From contig NZ_BCQP01000001.1 in assembly GCF_001552135.1 (NCBI RefSeq), forward strand, positions 110,800 to 174,799: a stretch of DNA of 64,000 nt. The letters are read 5' to 3'. Numbering within the stretch: position 1 is the stretch's first letter; each line of letters starts with the position of its first letter. The DNA comes from Actinomadura chibensis NBRC 106107 (GTDB lineage Bacteria > Actinomycetota > Actinomycetes > Streptosporangiales > Streptosporangiaceae). The notes beneath the pieces were generated by a model. The model was not told the DNA's origin and did not search any database. It was given only the letters and a program-made list of their open reading frames with translations. The position numbers and the translations under genes were made by a program. This document shows, piece after piece, positions 27,158-38,375 of the stretch.

Positions 27158-28707
27158 TGGCGCACCGCCGACCAGAGGGCGAGCGCGCCGCCGACGTCGT
27201 CCGGCCCGGGCTCGTCGTGGCCCGCGAGGTCGGCGAGCGTCCAGGCGACCCGCAGGACGCGGTCGAGCCCGCGGGCGCTGAGCGCGCCGCGCTGAAGGGC
27301 CTGGTCGGCGCCCTGCATCGCCTCCGCCGGCGGGGTGAAGCGGCGGCGCAGCTCCGGCCCGGGGATCTCGGAGTTGGATCTCCACGGGGTGCCCGCCAGG
27401 CGTCTGAGCGTCCGGTCCCTGGCGAGCAGGACGCGTTCGGCGACCACCTTGCTGGACTCGGCGAACTCCAGGTCGTAGCGGAGTTCGGCGCGGCTGGCCG
27501 GGGTCAGCTCCAGCTTGAGGTCGATGCGGTCGAGCAGCGGGCCGGACACGCGGGACGCGTACTTGCGGCGGGCGCCGGGGGCGCATGAGCAGTCGATCTG
27601 CTTGGCGGCGGCGCACGGGCATGGGTTCGCCGCCAGGACGAGCGTGAACCGCGCGGGGAACCGCGCCATGCCCTCGATCCGGCTGATCCGCACCTCGCCC
27701 TCTTCGAGCGGCTGACGCAGCGCGTCGAGCGTTCCGGCCAAGAACTCCGGAGCCTCATCCAGAAAGAGGATCCCTCGATGGGCCAGGGACACGGCTCCGG
27801 GCTGGAGGACGCGCCCCGACCCGCCGCCGACCAGCGACGCCCGGGACGCCGAGTGGTGCGGCGCGTAGAACGGCGGCTGGACGATCAGCGGCTGGCCCGG
27901 CCGCAGCGTGCCCGCGACGGAGTGGATCGCCGTGACCTCCAGTGCGACGTCGGGCTCCAGGGGCGGCATCAGCGTCGGCAGCCGCTCCGCGAGCATGGTC
28001 TTGCCGCAGCCGGGAGGCCCGGCGAAGAAGAGATGGTGCCCTCCCGCCGCGCTGATCTCCAGGGCGCGGCGTGCCTCCGCCTGCCCGCGGACGTCGGCCA
28101 GGTCCAGGTCGGGCGGGATGTCGTGCCGCCGCACCGAATACCCGTCGACGGGGGAGGGCGTCCCCTCGTCCTGCTCCTCTTCGATGGGCGGTGGCTGGTC
28201 GCGCAGCACACAGAGGAGAGCGCGCAGCGTCCTCGCCGACACGACCTTCATGTCCGGGACGAGTTCCGCCTCGGCGGCGTTCGCCTGCGGGACGACCACC
28301 GTCTGGCAGCCGTTGTTCGCCGCCGCCAGCACGGCGGGCAGCACGCCCTGGATCGGCCGCAGCCGGCCGTCCAGGCCGAGTTCGCCGATCAGCACGAGGT
28401 CGGCGCAGGCGCGGGCCGGGACGGCCTCCGCCGCCGCGAGCAACGCGATCGCGATGGCCAGGTCGAAGGTCGAGCCCTTCTTAGGCACGCTCGCCGGGAA
28501 CAGCGACACCGTGACATGCCGGTTGGGCCAATCTTCGCCGGAGTTGAAGATGGCGGCCCGAACGCGGTCGCGGGCCTCGCTGAGCGCGGTGTCCGGGAGG
28601 CCGACCAGGTGGAGGCCGGGCACACCGCTGGTGATGGCCGCCTCGACGTCCACGACGAGGCCGTCCACCCCGACGAGCGACACTGAACGGGTCTTCGCGA
28701 GCGTCAT
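27154..28707 (-). CDS. Mg-chelatase-like ATPase YifB/ComM
   Basis: 517 residues. The N-terminal Lon-like domain contains VEAAITSGVPGLHLVGLPDTA and VPKKGSTFDLAIAIALLAA. The AAA+ core has Walker A GPPGCGKTMLAERLPTLMPP and Walker B GILFLDEAPEF, with the family sequence FYAPHHSASRASLVGGGSG. Homologous ComM is a branch-migration helicase in natural transformation. It sits between yraN and dprA, with which it overlaps by 4 nt; the yraN stop abuts its ATG. Confidence 0.95.
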   Translation of the reverse strand: MTLAKTRSVSLVGVDGLVVDVEAAITSGVPGLHLVGLPDTALSEARDRVRAAIFNSGEDWPNRHVTVSLFPASVPKKGSTFDLAIAIALLAAAEAVPARACADLVLIGELGLDGRLRPIQGVLPAVLAAANNGCQTVVVPQANAAEAELVPDMKVVSARTLRALLCVLRDQPPPIEEEQDEGTPSPVDGYSVRRHDIPPDLDLADVRGQAEARRALEISAAGGHHLFFAGPPGCGKTMLAERLPTLMPPLEPDVALEVTAIHSVAGTLRPGQPLIVQPPFYAPHHSASRASLVGGGSGRVLQPGAVSLAHRGILFLDEAPEFLAGTLDALRQPLEEGEVRISRIEGMARFPARFTLVLAANPCPCAAAKQIDCSCAPGARRKYASRVSGPLLDRIDLKLELTPASRAELRYDLEFAESSKVVAERVLLARDRTLRRLAGTPWRSNSEIPGPELRRRFTPPAEAMQGADQALQRGALSARGLDRVLRVAWTLADLAGHDEPGPDDVGGALALWSAVRQ

Positions 28708-29061
28708 CTAGCACACCTCCTTCAGGTGGTCGATGGAGAAGCCGGTCCCGTCGGAGATCAGGCCGAGGACGTCCACCCGCACGGTCGCCGACCCGACGCC
28801 GTGTGCGGCGGCCCACCGCCAGGCCAGCCGCCGTAACCGGGCGGCCTTGTCCGCCGTGATCGCTTCGAGGGGGTCGCCGAAGCGGGTGGAACCGCGCGTC
28901 TTCACCTCGCACACGACGTGTCGGCGGCCGTCGTGGGCGACGATGTCGAGCTCGCCCTCCTGGCACCGCCAGTTGCGGTCGAGAATCCTCCAGCCGAGTC
29001 CGAGCAGGTAGTCGGTGGCGGCGTCCTCGCCGCGCCTGCCGAGGCTGATGTGGGCTTTCAT
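28708..29061 (-). CDS. UPF0102 (YraN) endonuclease-fold protein
   Basis: 117 residues with the YraN nuclease-like pattern (GEDAATDYLLGLGWRILDRN, then GELDIVAHD and VVCEVKTR, the E-x-K core). The ATG at 29061 has GGAGGTGAGG just upstream; an earlier in-frame start is unlikely. First gene of the leftward yraN-yifB-dprA run. Its biochemical role is unsettled. Confidence 0.93.
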   Translation of the reverse strand: MKAHISLGRRGEDAATDYLLGLGWRILDRNWRCQEGELDIVAHDGRRHVVCEVKTRGSTRFGDPLEAITADKAARLRRLAWRWAAAHGVGSATVRVDVLGLISDGTGFSIDHLKEVC

Positions 29062-29124
29062 GGCCTCACCTCCGGACTTCGACGATGCCGTGCGGTGACG
29101 GCGCGTGACAGAGGGAACGCGAAT

Positions 29125-29133
29125 TGTGGATAA
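29125..29133. promoter_or_regulatory. TTATCCACA site (DnaA-box-like), yraN/xerC intergenic
   Basis: A perfect TTATCCACA on the minus strand, within CGAGGTTATCCACAATTC. The E. coli DnaA box consensus is TTATCCACA. In DNA of this composition such a 9-mer is rare. It shares the flank CGAGGTTATCCACA with the site at 31103. Confidence 0.5.
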
Positions 29134-29205
29134 CCTCGGGAACATTCGCGACGATCACGGCGAAACGGCGGCGGGTCCTTGCTTCGGCCGGGTGTCTGGC
29201 GCAGC

Positions 29206-30126
29206 GTGACGCCTGTGACCCTTGCGCTGGAGGAAGCCGTCTCCGAGTTCGGCCGCCATCTGCGCGCGGAACGCGACGTCTCGCCGCACACGCTGCGCGC
29301 CTACCTCGGCGATCTGAACGACCTGGTCGGATACGCCGCCGGCGTCGGCGTGACGGAACCGGGGGAGTTGGACGTCCCGCTCCTGCGCGCCTGGCTCGCC
29401 CGCCAGCACGCGCTGGGCCGGTCGCGCGCCACCCTGGCCCGCAGGACGGCGGCCGTCCGCGCCTTCACCCGCCACCTGCACCGGCGAGGTCTGCTCGAAG
29501 ACGATCCCGGGCTGCTGCTCGGCACTCCGAAACGGCAACGGGACCTGCCGACCGCACTCACCCAGGAAGAAGCCGCACGTCTCCTAGAAACTATGGACGC
29601 CCAGGGCCCTCTCGGCCTCCGCGATCTGGCCGTCCTGGAACTGCTCTACGGGACGGGCGTCCGGGTCAGCGAACTGTGCGGTCTGGACATCGACGACCTG
29701 GATACCGGCCGTCGCACGGTCCGCGTCCTGGGCAAGGGCGGACGTGAGCGGACCGTCCCGGTGGGAGAACCGGCCGTCCGGGCCGTCCAGGACTGGCTCC
29801 GGGCCGGGCGCCCCGCCCTTGCGACCGAGAGCAGCGGCCCCGCCCTGTTCCTGGGCGTGCGCGGCGGACGCCTGCACCCGACCAGCGCGCGCCGCATCGT
29901 CCACGACCGGATCAACGAGGTCGGCGAAGTCCCCGACCTGAGCCCGCACGGCCTGCGCCACAGCGCCGCCACCCATCTGCTCGAAGGCGGGGCGGACCTG
30001 AGGAGCGTCCAGGAGATCCTCGGCCACGCCTCATTGCAGACGACCCAGATCTACACCCACGTGTCGCCCGAACGCCTCAAGCACGTCCATCGGCAGGCCC
30101 ACCCCCGCGGGGCCCAACCCACCTGA
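29206..30126 (+). CDS. xerC: Tyrosine recombinase XerC
   Basis: 306 residues. The SAM-like N-terminal core-binding domain contains HTLRAYLGDLNDLV. The catalytic domain has Arg153 (GTGVRVSELCGL), Lys177 (VLGKGGRERTVP), His248-x-x-Arg251 (HGLRHSAATHLL), His274 (LGHASLQTT) and the nucleophile Tyr283 (QIYTHV). It resolves chromosome dimers at dif. I chose the GTG at 29206 rather than the TTG at 29179. Diverges from yraN with a DnaA-box-like site between them. Confidence 0.94.
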   Translation: MTPVTLALEEAVSEFGRHLRAERDVSPHTLRAYLGDLNDLVGYAAGVGVTEPGELDVPLLRAWLARQHALGRSRATLARRTAAVRAFTRHLHRRGLLEDDPGLLLGTPKRQRDLPTALTQEEAARLLETMDAQGPLGLRDLAVLELLYGTGVRVSELCGLDIDDLDTGRRTVRVLGKGGRERTVPVGEPAVRAVQDWLRAGRPALATESSGPALFLGVRGGRLHPTSARRIVHDRINEVGEVPDLSPHGLRHSAATHLLEGGADLRSVQEILGHASLQTTQIYTHVSPERLKHVHRQAHPRGAQPT

Positions 30127-30318
30127 CCGCCCCCACCCAACTACGACTGCTAAGGCGTATCAGGCGGCTTCCATGTCCCGGACAGAACGGGGTGTGGCAG
30201 CGGGCGCGACTTGGTGAGCGGGACGATCTGCTGCTACGAGCCCTGCTCGATCCCCAAGGCCAGCAAGGACGCGCGGCAGCACTGGCGGCTGTGGCCGGAG
30301 GTCGGTGGTGGAGTAGTG

Positions 30319-30349
30319 CGCCGTCCCGCGTCTGGGGGGCGGGACGGCG
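30319..30349 (-). terminator. Strong hairpin after the M23 gene
   Basis: CGCCGTCCCGC (30319-30329) pairs with GCGGGACGGCG (30339-30349), an 11-bp perfect stem with a 9-nt loop, 11 nt past the minus-strand stop. The rest of the xerC-M23 spacer (30127-30318) shows no recognised gene. Confidence 0.65.
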
Positions 30350-30359
30350 GGAGCGAGTG

Positions 30360-31052
30360 TCAGCGGGCGCGGCGGAGGCGGCGTTCCCGGGACAGGTTGA
30401 TCACCCCCGGCGGCGGGCGGCGCCGCCGGTGCAGTCGGAACCGGAGCCCGGTCCGGCGCCAGACGAACGCCAACGCGAGGGTGAGTAACACCCCGGTCAG
30501 CGCTCCTCCCGTCGCCATGGTGGCGTCCCGGAGCGCCATGGCGGGCTCGTGTGACGCCCTCGGGGCAGGAGCAGGCGACGCCGTGGACTTCGGCCAGTAG
30601 GGCAGCAGCCGCACCTGGCGCTGGACCAGGCTCAGCGGATCCAGATAGAGCGAGCCCCGCAGCAGCCCCCAGTGCAGGCACGGCACCCGGCAGTGTGCCA
30701 CGCCTCCTTCCAGGACCCCGATCCGCGTGCCCGGCGATACCCGCCGCCCTACGCGGACGCTGGCGTGGACGGGCAGATACGTCGTCCGGAGCACGCCGTG
30801 ATCGATCGCGACCACGCCCCGTCCCGCCAGTGGCCGGGCGTAGGAGACGCGTCCCGCACCGGCGGCGTAGACGGGCTGCCCCGGCCGGGCCGCCAGGTCG
30901 ACGCCCCGGTGGCCGGGACCCCACGGCGAGGCGGGCGGTGCGAAGCCCCGGACGACCGGCGGCGCGGGCGGTCCGAGCGGCCAGCGCCAGACTCCGGGAC
31001 TCGGCGTCCCGAGGGCGATCGTGCAGGTGAGGAGCAGTGTCAGCAACGTCAT
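30360..31052 (-). CDS. M23/LytM-like peptidase with an altered HxH motif
   Basis: 230 residues. A short signal segment leads to the LytM core: WRWPL, GHRGVDLAARPGQPV (the HxxxD zinc motif, His and Asp present), and PCLHWGLLRG. In active M23 enzymes the last motif is HxH; here the first His is Cys (C-L-H), which in LytM would be the catalytic base. One membrane helix near residues 185-205 and an Arg-rich tail follow. It lies between xerC and rpsB, a common actinobacterial place for an M23 gene. It is probably a cell-wall-associated protein of reduced or altered activity. Confidence 0.85.
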   Translation of the reverse strand: MTLLTLLLTCTIALGTPSPGVWRWPLGPPAPPVVRGFAPPASPWGPGHRGVDLAARPGQPVYAAGAGRVSYARPLAGRGVVAIDHGVLRTTYLPVHASVRVGRRVSPGTRIGVLEGGVAHCRVPCLHWGLLRGSLYLDPLSLVQRQVRLLPYWPKSTASPAPAPRASHEPAMALRDATMATGGALTGVLLTLALAFVWRRTGLRFRLHRRRRPPPGVINLSRERRLRRAR

Positions 31053-31439
31053 GAATCGCAGCCTGCCGCCCCGCCGGACGCGGCGGCAGAGGCTCCGCCA
31101 ACTGTGGATAACCTCGCCCGCCGTTCATTCCCGGACACCCCCGCGCCCTGATAATCTGTAGCAGTGTCCGAGAGGGCACCGGCCAGGGCCAGGCCGTCGA
31201 CGATCCGTCCGCAGGGGGGAGAGACGAGAAGCCGCGGTGAGCGGCGAGGTCACAGACCCGGAAACGGGTCACAGCCGCCTGGGGATGTCCCGGCGGCTGA
31301 TTTCACGCGCCCGCATGCCACCGCAGACATGGTGGGGCGCCGTCCCCAGGTCCGTCGCCGCGGCGACGGTGGGACGGCACCCGGGCGCAGAGGACAACCA
31401 AATGCGGCCCGGCAGGGCCAGAGAAGGAGAACACGGGCA
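31053..31439. promoter_or_regulatory. rpsB leader and divergent region
   Basis: 387 bp between the M23 gene and rpsB. It contains a TTATCCACA site (31103-31111), a -10-like TAATCT (31152-31157) that would start a long rpsB leader of roughly 280 nt, and GAAGGAGA before the rpsB ATG. Long leaders of S2 operons can carry autoregulatory RNA, but no structure was verified. Confidence 0.35.
31103..31111. promoter_or_regulatory. TTATCCACA site (DnaA-box-like), M23/rpsB intergenic
   Basis: A perfect TTATCCACA on the minus strand in CGAGGTTATCCACAGTTG, sharing 14 bases with the site at 29125. It lies about 45 bp before the rpsB -10-like hexamer. Confidence 0.5.
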
Positions 31440-32375
31440 ATGGCACCCGTCGTCACCATGCGGCAGCTCCTTGAGAGCGGCGTCCACTTCGGCCACCAGA
31501 CCCGCCGCTGGAACCCGAAGATGAAGCGCTTCATCCTCACTGAGCGCAACGGCATCTACATCATCGACCTCCAGCAGTCCCTGTCCTACATCGACCGCGC
31601 CTTCGAGTTCGTCAAGGCCACGGTCGCCCACGGCGGGACGATCCTGTTCGTCGGCACCAAGAAGCAGGCCCAGGAGTCCATCGCCGAGCAGGCGACCCGG
31701 GTCGGCATGCCCTACGTCAATCAGCGCTGGCTGGGCGGCATGCTCACGAACTTCTCCACCGTCCACAAGCGCCTCACCCGGCTCAAGGAGCTGGAGGAGA
31801 TCAACTACGACGACGTGGCCGGTTCGGGCATGACCAAGAAGGAGCTCCTCGGGCTCCGCCGCGAGAAGGACAAGCTGGAGCGCACCCTCGGCGGTATCCG
31901 CGACATGGCGAAGGTTCCGAGCGCCATCTGGATCGTGGACACCAAGAAGGAGCACATCGCGGTCAACGAGGCCAAGAAGCTCGGTATCCCGGTCGTCGCG
32001 ATCCTGGACACCAACTGCGACCCGGACGAGGTCGACTACCCGGTCCCGGGCAATGACGACGCCATCCGCAGCGTCAGCCTGCTGACCCGCGTCGTCGCCG
32101 ACTCCGTCGCGGACGGCCTCATCGCCCGCGCGGGCGCCGCGCCCGGCGGGGACGAGAAGCCCGCCGAGGGCGCCGCCACCGCGGTCTCCGAGGAGCCGCT
32201 TCCCGAGTGGGAGCGGGACCTGCTGAAGCCGTCCGAGGAGGGCGCCGAGGCTCCGGCGGAGGCCGCCGCGACCGCCGCGGAGGCCCCGGCCGAGGACGCT
32301 CCCGCCGAGGAGGCCAAGGTCGAGGAGGCCGCGGCCGAGGAGGCGCCGAAGCCCGCCGAGGCCGAGCAGGCCTGA
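31440..32375 (+). CDS. rpsB: 30S ribosomal protein S2
   Basis: 311 residues. The S2 core ([53 protein letters not shown]) is canonical. A C-terminal Ala/Glu/Pro-rich tail of about 70 residues is typical of actinobacteria. The ATG has GAAGGAGA about 10 nt upstream. Head of rpsB-tsf-pyrH-frr-cdsA. Confidence 0.98.
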   Translation: MAPVVTMRQLLESGVHFGHQTRRWNPKMKRFILTERNGIYIIDLQQSLSYIDRAFEFVKATVAHGGTILFVGTKKQAQESIAEQATRVGMPYVNQRWLGGMLTNFSTVHKRLTRLKELEEINYDDVAGSGMTKKELLGLRREKDKLERTLGGIRDMAKVPSAIWIVDTKKEHIAVNEAKKLGIPVVAILDTNCDPDEVDYPVPGNDDAIRSVSLLTRVVADSVADGLIARAGAAPGGDEKPAEGAATAVSEEPLPEWERDLLKPSEEGAEAPAEAAATAAEAPAEDAPAEEAKVEEAAAEEAPKPAEAEQA

Positions 32376-32462
32376 TCCCGCGGTCCCGGCCGTCCGGTGC
32401 GGACGGCGCCGGGACCGTCGCGGGTCCCACGACCAACGACGACGAGAGAAGCGAAGAGAGCA

Positions 32463-34143
<1,681 letters not shown>

Positions 34144-34245
34144 CCGGCAGCCCTCCAGCCGCAGTACGCGTCGCGGCGCCGGACGCGGAGCCGGGCGCGG
34201 AGCGGAACCGTCCGACCAGGCCGACCAGATGACACGGGAGTCACA

Positions 34246-34803
34246 GTGATCGACGAGACCCTCCTCGAAGCAGAGGAGAAGATGGAGAAGGCGGTCGCGG
34301 TCGCCAAGGAGGACTTCCAGGCCATCCGCACCGGACGGGTCACCCCCGCCATGTTCAACAAGATCACCGCCGAGTACTACGGGACGCCGACGCCGATCAA
34401 CCAGCTCGCGTCGTTCACCTTGCCGGAGCCCCGGATGGTCATCGTCCAGGTCTTCGACAAGTCGTCCATGCAGGCGGTGGAGCGGGCGATCCGGGACAGC
34501 GACCTGGGCGTGAACCCCACCAACGACGGCAACGTCATCCGCGTCGTCTTCCCCGAGCTCTCGGAGGAGCGGCGCAAGGAGTTCATCAAGGTCGCGGGCC
34601 ACAAGGCCGAGGAGAGCCGGGTCTCCATCCGCAACATCCGCCGCCGCGCCAAGGACACCCTCGACAAGCTCGCCAAGGACGGCGAGGCGGGGGAGGACGA
34701 GGTCCGGCGTGCGGAGAAGGAGCTCGACGACGCCACGCACCGCTACGTGGCGCAGATCGACGAGCTCCTTGAGCACAAGAAGGCTGAGCTGCTCGAAGTT
34801 TGA
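34246..34803 (+). CDS. frr: Ribosome recycling factor
   Basis: 185 residues, canonical RRF ([60 protein letters not shown]). It splits post-termination ribosomes with EF-G. GTG start with GGGAG 5 nt upstream. Its TGA overlaps the cdsA ATG by one base. Confidence 0.98.
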   Translation: MIDETLLEAEEKMEKAVAVAKEDFQAIRTGRVTPAMFNKITAEYYGTPTPINQLASFTLPEPRMVIVQVFDKSSMQAVERAIRDSDLGVNPTNDGNVIRVVFPELSEERRKEFIKVAGHKAEESRVSIRNIRRRAKDTLDKLAKDGEAGEDEVRRAEKELDDATHRYVAQIDELLEHKKAELLEV

Positions 34804-35852
34804 TGGGACTCGACGACGCCGGGGAGCCCTCCCGCTCCCCGGATGAGCCGGAGGCCGACATGGCCGGGCGGACGCCGGATACGTCCACCGGGGACACCTC
34901 GTCCTCCGGCCCCACCCCCTCCACGGGCGCGCACGCGTATGCGGGCCCTTCCGACAACGGGACGTCCCCCGAGGCGACGTCCGGCAGCGGGACGCCCGGA
35001 GACGAGGCGTCCGCCGACGGGACGTCCGGCGGCAAGCGCGAAGGCAAGGCGGGCCGTAACCTTCCGCTCGCCATCTCCGTGGGCCTCGGGCTCGGGGCCC
35101 TCGTCCTGTTCTCTCTCTACACGGTCAAGGAGATCTTCCTGGCCGTGATGGTCGTGTTCCTGTTCGTCGGTATGCGGGAACTGACCGAGGCGTTCAAGAG
35201 CCGCGACATCCGCGTCCCGTTCATCCCGGTCGCGACGGGCATGGTCGGTACGCCCGTCGTGACCTACGTGTGGGGGCCGACCGCGACGGTCGCGGCGCTG
35301 TCCCTCACGGTGCTCGCGCTGCTGATGACGCGGATGACCGAGGGCGCCGAGGGGTACGTGCGGGACGTCGCCGCGGGCGCCCTCGTCGCCGGTTACCTGG
35401 TCCTCATGGGCGGCACCGTGGCGCTCCTGCTGCGCCCGGACGACGGCGACCACCGCATCGTCATCTTCATCGCCATCACCGTCGCGAGCGACACGGGCGG
35501 GTACTTCGCGGGGTCGTTCCTGGGCAAGCACAAGCTGGCGCCCACGATCAGCCCCAAGAAGACCTGGGAGGGCGTGACGGGATCGGCCCTCACCTGCATG
35601 GCCGTCGGCGGCTGGCTCGTCTGGTGGCTGATGGAGGGCGGCCACGTCTGGCAGGGCGTCCTGATCGGCCTCGCCGCCGTGGTGACCGCGACCGCCGGCG
35701 ACCTCGTCGAGTCGATGATCAAAAGGGATCTCGGCATCAAGGATCTGGGAACGATCCTGCCCGGCCACGGCGGCGTCATGGACCGCCTGGACTCACTGGT
35801 CGCGACCGCACCCGTCGTGTGGCTTCTCTTGGAACTGTTCGTTCCCGCCTAG
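34803..35852 (+). CDS. cdsA: Phosphatidate cytidylyltransferase CdsA
   Basis: 349 residues. A hydrophilic Ser/Thr/Pro-rich N-terminus of about 75 residues precedes seven to eight membrane helices. The family signature SMIKRDLGIKDLGTILPGHG, then GVMDRLDS, is intact, as is SPKKTWEG. It makes CDP-diacylglycerol from phosphatidic acid and CTP. The N-terminal extension is longer than in E. coli CdsA but usual in actinobacteria. Confidence 0.96.
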   Translation: MGLDDAGEPSRSPDEPEADMAGRTPDTSTGDTSSSGPTPSTGAHAYAGPSDNGTSPEATSGSGTPGDEASADGTSGGKREGKAGRNLPLAISVGLGLGALVLFSLYTVKEIFLAVMVVFLFVGMRELTEAFKSRDIRVPFIPVATGMVGTPVVTYVWGPTATVAALSLTVLALLMTRMTEGAEGYVRDVAAGALVAGYLVLMGGTVALLLRPDDGDHRIVIFIAITVASDTGGYFAGSFLGKHKLAPTISPKKTWEGVTGSALTCMAVGGWLVWWLMEGGHVWQGVLIGLAAVVTATAGDLVESMIKRDLGIKDLGTILPGHGGVMDRLDSLVATAPVVWLLLELFVPA

Positions 35853-35879
35853 GGCCGCCCGTAGGGGCTCCTAGGCGGG
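35844..35879 (+). terminator. Terminator hairpin at the end of cdsA
   Basis: CCCGCCTAG (35844-35852, including the cdsA stop codon) pairs with CTAGGCGGG (35871-35879) around an 18-nt loop. It lies between cdsA and the convergent SUFU-domain gene and could serve both. Confidence 0.6.
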
Positions 35880-35904
35880 GGTGCTGCGAACTGGGGCGTG
35901 GGCG

Positions 35905-37050
35905 TTAGGAGACGACCCAGGAACGGCCCTGCTGGGCGAGGCGGCGGACGAGCGCGTCCGATCCCTCGCTCTTGGCGAAGCGGTGTTCGTCACCGGTGAT
36001 GGGCACGAGCCACAGCCACCGGACGGGGTCCTCGTTCTGCGTCAACCCGGTCAGGTCGGGGGAGGCGGGGCCAGGCAGACGGCTCGGATCGTCCAGGAGA
36101 AGGACGCCTTCCCAGGCGGACTCGCCGTTGCGCAAGGGGAACGTGCGGGCCTCGTGGTACCACTTGACGACGTCCCCTGGGGCGAACCACGTCACCGAAC
36201 GCCACGGGTACTGGGCCAGCCAGGGGAAGATGCTGCCCGCGCGCTGACTCGGCAGGGTGCTCGCTACGGCGAGTTCGATGCGTCCGAAGGGGGCGACGTC
36301 GTCCTCGTACAGTTCGACCGTGGGCATCCGTTGGCGGCACATCCCGACCGTGCTCAGCACGGTGAATCCCCGGTCGCCTCTTGCCGGACGTTCCGAGACC
36401 CCTACGGTCGGGGCCACGCTCGTCCGGCCGCCGCCCAGTTGGCGTCCGACATCGTGCCAGTAGTGGCCACCCGGGCCGAGCCTCTGCAGGAGGTGGCCGA
36501 GCACGGACTGCTGGAACTCGGCCCAGGAACCATCCGCGCGGCACATCTTCCAGTGCTCGCGGGCCCGGTCGACGCGTGGTCCGAAGTCCTCGATCTCCTC
36601 CTCCAGGGGGAAGGCGAACGGGCTCTGCCGGACGGCGTCGCGGGCGTATCCGGGGATGCCGCGCCCCATGTCGGACCAGCCGGGGATCACGAACAGCGGA
36701 TCGCCCGCCTCCAGGACGGCGACCCCGTCGCCCTCCTCGAACCACACGACTTCTAGGGCGTCGACGTCCAGTTCCTTGCGTCCCGCCGGGTGGCGTACAT
36801 GGGATTCCGGCATGAGGGGCGCTCGGCCCGCGTCCAGGCGGGACCGGTCCAGGTCCGGTGGGGCCTTGCGGTGGTTCGCGACCCATACCGCCCCGACCAC
36901 CGAGTCCCGCGCGTCTTTCAGGAAGGCCGCCGTAACGTCGCCGTCGGTCTCGACGGTGAGCCGCCGGCTGCCGTACGGGCTGGCCGCGGTGTGGAGGACC
37001 GCGGCCGTGGATCCCCGGGGCGGGGACGCTCCCCTGCGCAATACCGACAT
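35905..37050 (-). CDS. SUFU (suppressor of fused) domain protein
   Basis: 381 residues from an ATG at 37050. The C-terminal 190 residues show the SUFU pattern: [20 protein letters not shown], then [30 protein letters not shown] and [11 protein letters not shown], ending with [13 protein letters not shown]. Known bacterial SUFU proteins include immunity proteins of polymorphic toxin systems. The N-terminal 190 residues ([40 protein letters not shown]) are not recognised with certainty. No toxin gene is adjacent. No Shine-Dalgarno is visible, so the start is uncertain. Confidence 0.8.
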   Translation of the reverse strand: MSVLRRGASPPRGSTAAVLHTAASPYGSRRLTVETDGDVTAAFLKDARDSVVGAVWVANHRKAPPDLDRSRLDAGRAPLMPESHVRHPAGRKELDVDALEVVWFEEGDGVAVLEAGDPLFVIPGWSDMGRGIPGYARDAVRQSPFAFPLEEEIEDFGPRVDRAREHWKMCRADGSWAEFQQSVLGHLLQRLGPGGHYWHDVGRQLGGGRTSVAPTVGVSERPARGDRGFTVLSTVGMCRQRMPTVELYEDDVAPFGRIELAVASTLPSQRAGSIFPWLAQYPWRSVTWFAPGDVVKWYHEARTFPLRNGESAWEGVLLLDDPSRLPGPASPDLTGLTQNEDPVRWLWLVPITGDEHRFAKSEGSDALVRRLAQQGRSWVVS

Positions 37051-37164
37051 GATCGAGACCTTAGTCGCAGACAAGGTCATCTGCAGCGATGTCGCGTGGC
37101 GGACGAGAAGGCGTGTCCGCAGGCGGACGACGCACACCCAGGTGTTTGCCACACTGGAGGGACC

Positions 37165-38310
37165 ATGGCTGCCACCCGATCCGCCCCCGCCGACCCTGCG
37201 CCGAAGAAGACCCCGGCGAAGCTCGTGTTCGCCGCGCCCAGGCGCGGCAAGCCGCCGAGGCACCTCGCCGACCTCACCGCGGCGGAGCGCCGCGAGGCGG
37301 TGGCCGAGCTGGGCGAGAAGCCGTTCCGGGCCGACCAGTTGTCCCGGCACTACTTCGCGCGCCTCGTGGACGATCCGGCCCAGATGACGGACCTTCCAGC
37401 GGCCGTCCGGGAACGTCTCGTGTCCGAGCTGCTGCCGTCGCTGCTGACCCCGGTACGGGAGCTGACGTGTGACGGTGGCACGACCCTCAAGTCGGTGTGG
37501 AAGGCGTTCGACGGCGTCCTGTTCGAGTCAGTGCTGATGCGGTACCCGGACAGGGCGACCATGTGCGTGTCGTCCCAGGCGGGGTGCGGTATGAACTGCC
37601 CCTTCTGCGCGACCGGTCAGGCAGGGCTCACCCGCAACCTTTCCACGGCGGAGATCGTGGAACAGGTCACCGCGGGCGCGCGCGCTCTGGCTCGTGGCCG
37701 TATCCCTGGCGGGACCGGTCGCGTCTCCAACATCGTCTTCATGGGCATGGGTGAGCCGCTGGCCAACTACAAGGCGGTGATGGGCGCGGTACGGCGTATC
37801 ACCGACCCGGCCCCGGCGGGACTGGGCATCTCTCAGCGTGCGGTGACCGTGTCCACGGTCGGGCTCGTCCCGGCCATTGAGAAGCTCGCCGCCGAGGACA
37901 TGTCCGTACGGCTGGCGGTGTCCCTGCACGCGCCCGACGACGAACTGCGCGACGAACTCGTCCCCATCAACAACCGGTGGAAGGTCTCCGAAGTACTGGA
38001 CGCGGCGTGGGCCTACGCGGACCGTAGCGGACGCCGTGTCTCGATCGAGTACGCGCTCATCAAGGACGTCAACGACCAGGCATGGCGGGCCGATCTTCTC
38101 GGAAGGCTCTTGCGCGGGAATCTCGTACACGTCAACCTGATTCCGTTGAACCCGACGCCGGGCTCCAAGTGGACCGCTTCCAGGCCGTCGGACGAGCGCG
38201 AGTTCGTCCGCCGCCTGGAGGCCCACGGGATCCCGGTCACGGTGCGCGACACTCGGGGCAGGGAGATCGACGGGGCCTGCGGCCAGCTGGCCGCGGCGAC
38301 GAAGGACTGA
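37165..38310 (+). CDS. rlmN: 23S rRNA/tRNA adenine-C2 methyltransferase RlmN
   Basis: 381 residues. The radical-SAM cluster motif CxxxCxxC is present in [20 protein letters not shown], with downstream [17 protein letters not shown] and [20 protein letters not shown]-terminal Cys (GACGQL) forms the methyl-carrying residue of the family. It methylates A2503 of 23S rRNA and A37 of some tRNAs. ATG with GGAGGGA upstream. Diverges from the SUFU gene; in other actinomycetes it also follows cdsA. Confidence 0.97.
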   Translation: MAATRSAPADPAPKKTPAKLVFAAPRRGKPPRHLADLTAAERREAVAELGEKPFRADQLSRHYFARLVDDPAQMTDLPAAVRERLVSELLPSLLTPVRELTCDGGTTLKSVWKAFDGVLFESVLMRYPDRATMCVSSQAGCGMNCPFCATGQAGLTRNLSTAEIVEQVTAGARALARGRIPGGTGRVSNIVFMGMGEPLANYKAVMGAVRRITDPAPAGLGISQRAVTVSTVGLVPAIEKLAAEDMSVRLAVSLHAPDDELRDELVPINNRWKVSEVLDAAWAYADRSGRRVSIEYALIKDVNDQAWRADLLGRLLRGNLVHVNLIPLNPTPGSKWTASRPSDEREFVRRLEAHGIPVTVRDTRGREIDGACGQLAAATKD

Positions 38311-38375
38311 GCGCGGCGCGGGCGTGTCCCTGTCGTCCCGCGGGCGCCGGGGATACGGCTGAGGAGCGGTGCGCG

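Noticed and set aside
30211..30600. Plus-strand frame after xerC (YEPCSIPKASKDARQHW...)
   Set aside because: Only the first 30 residues look non-random, it lacks a ribosome site and runs antisense into the M23 gene and its hairpin.
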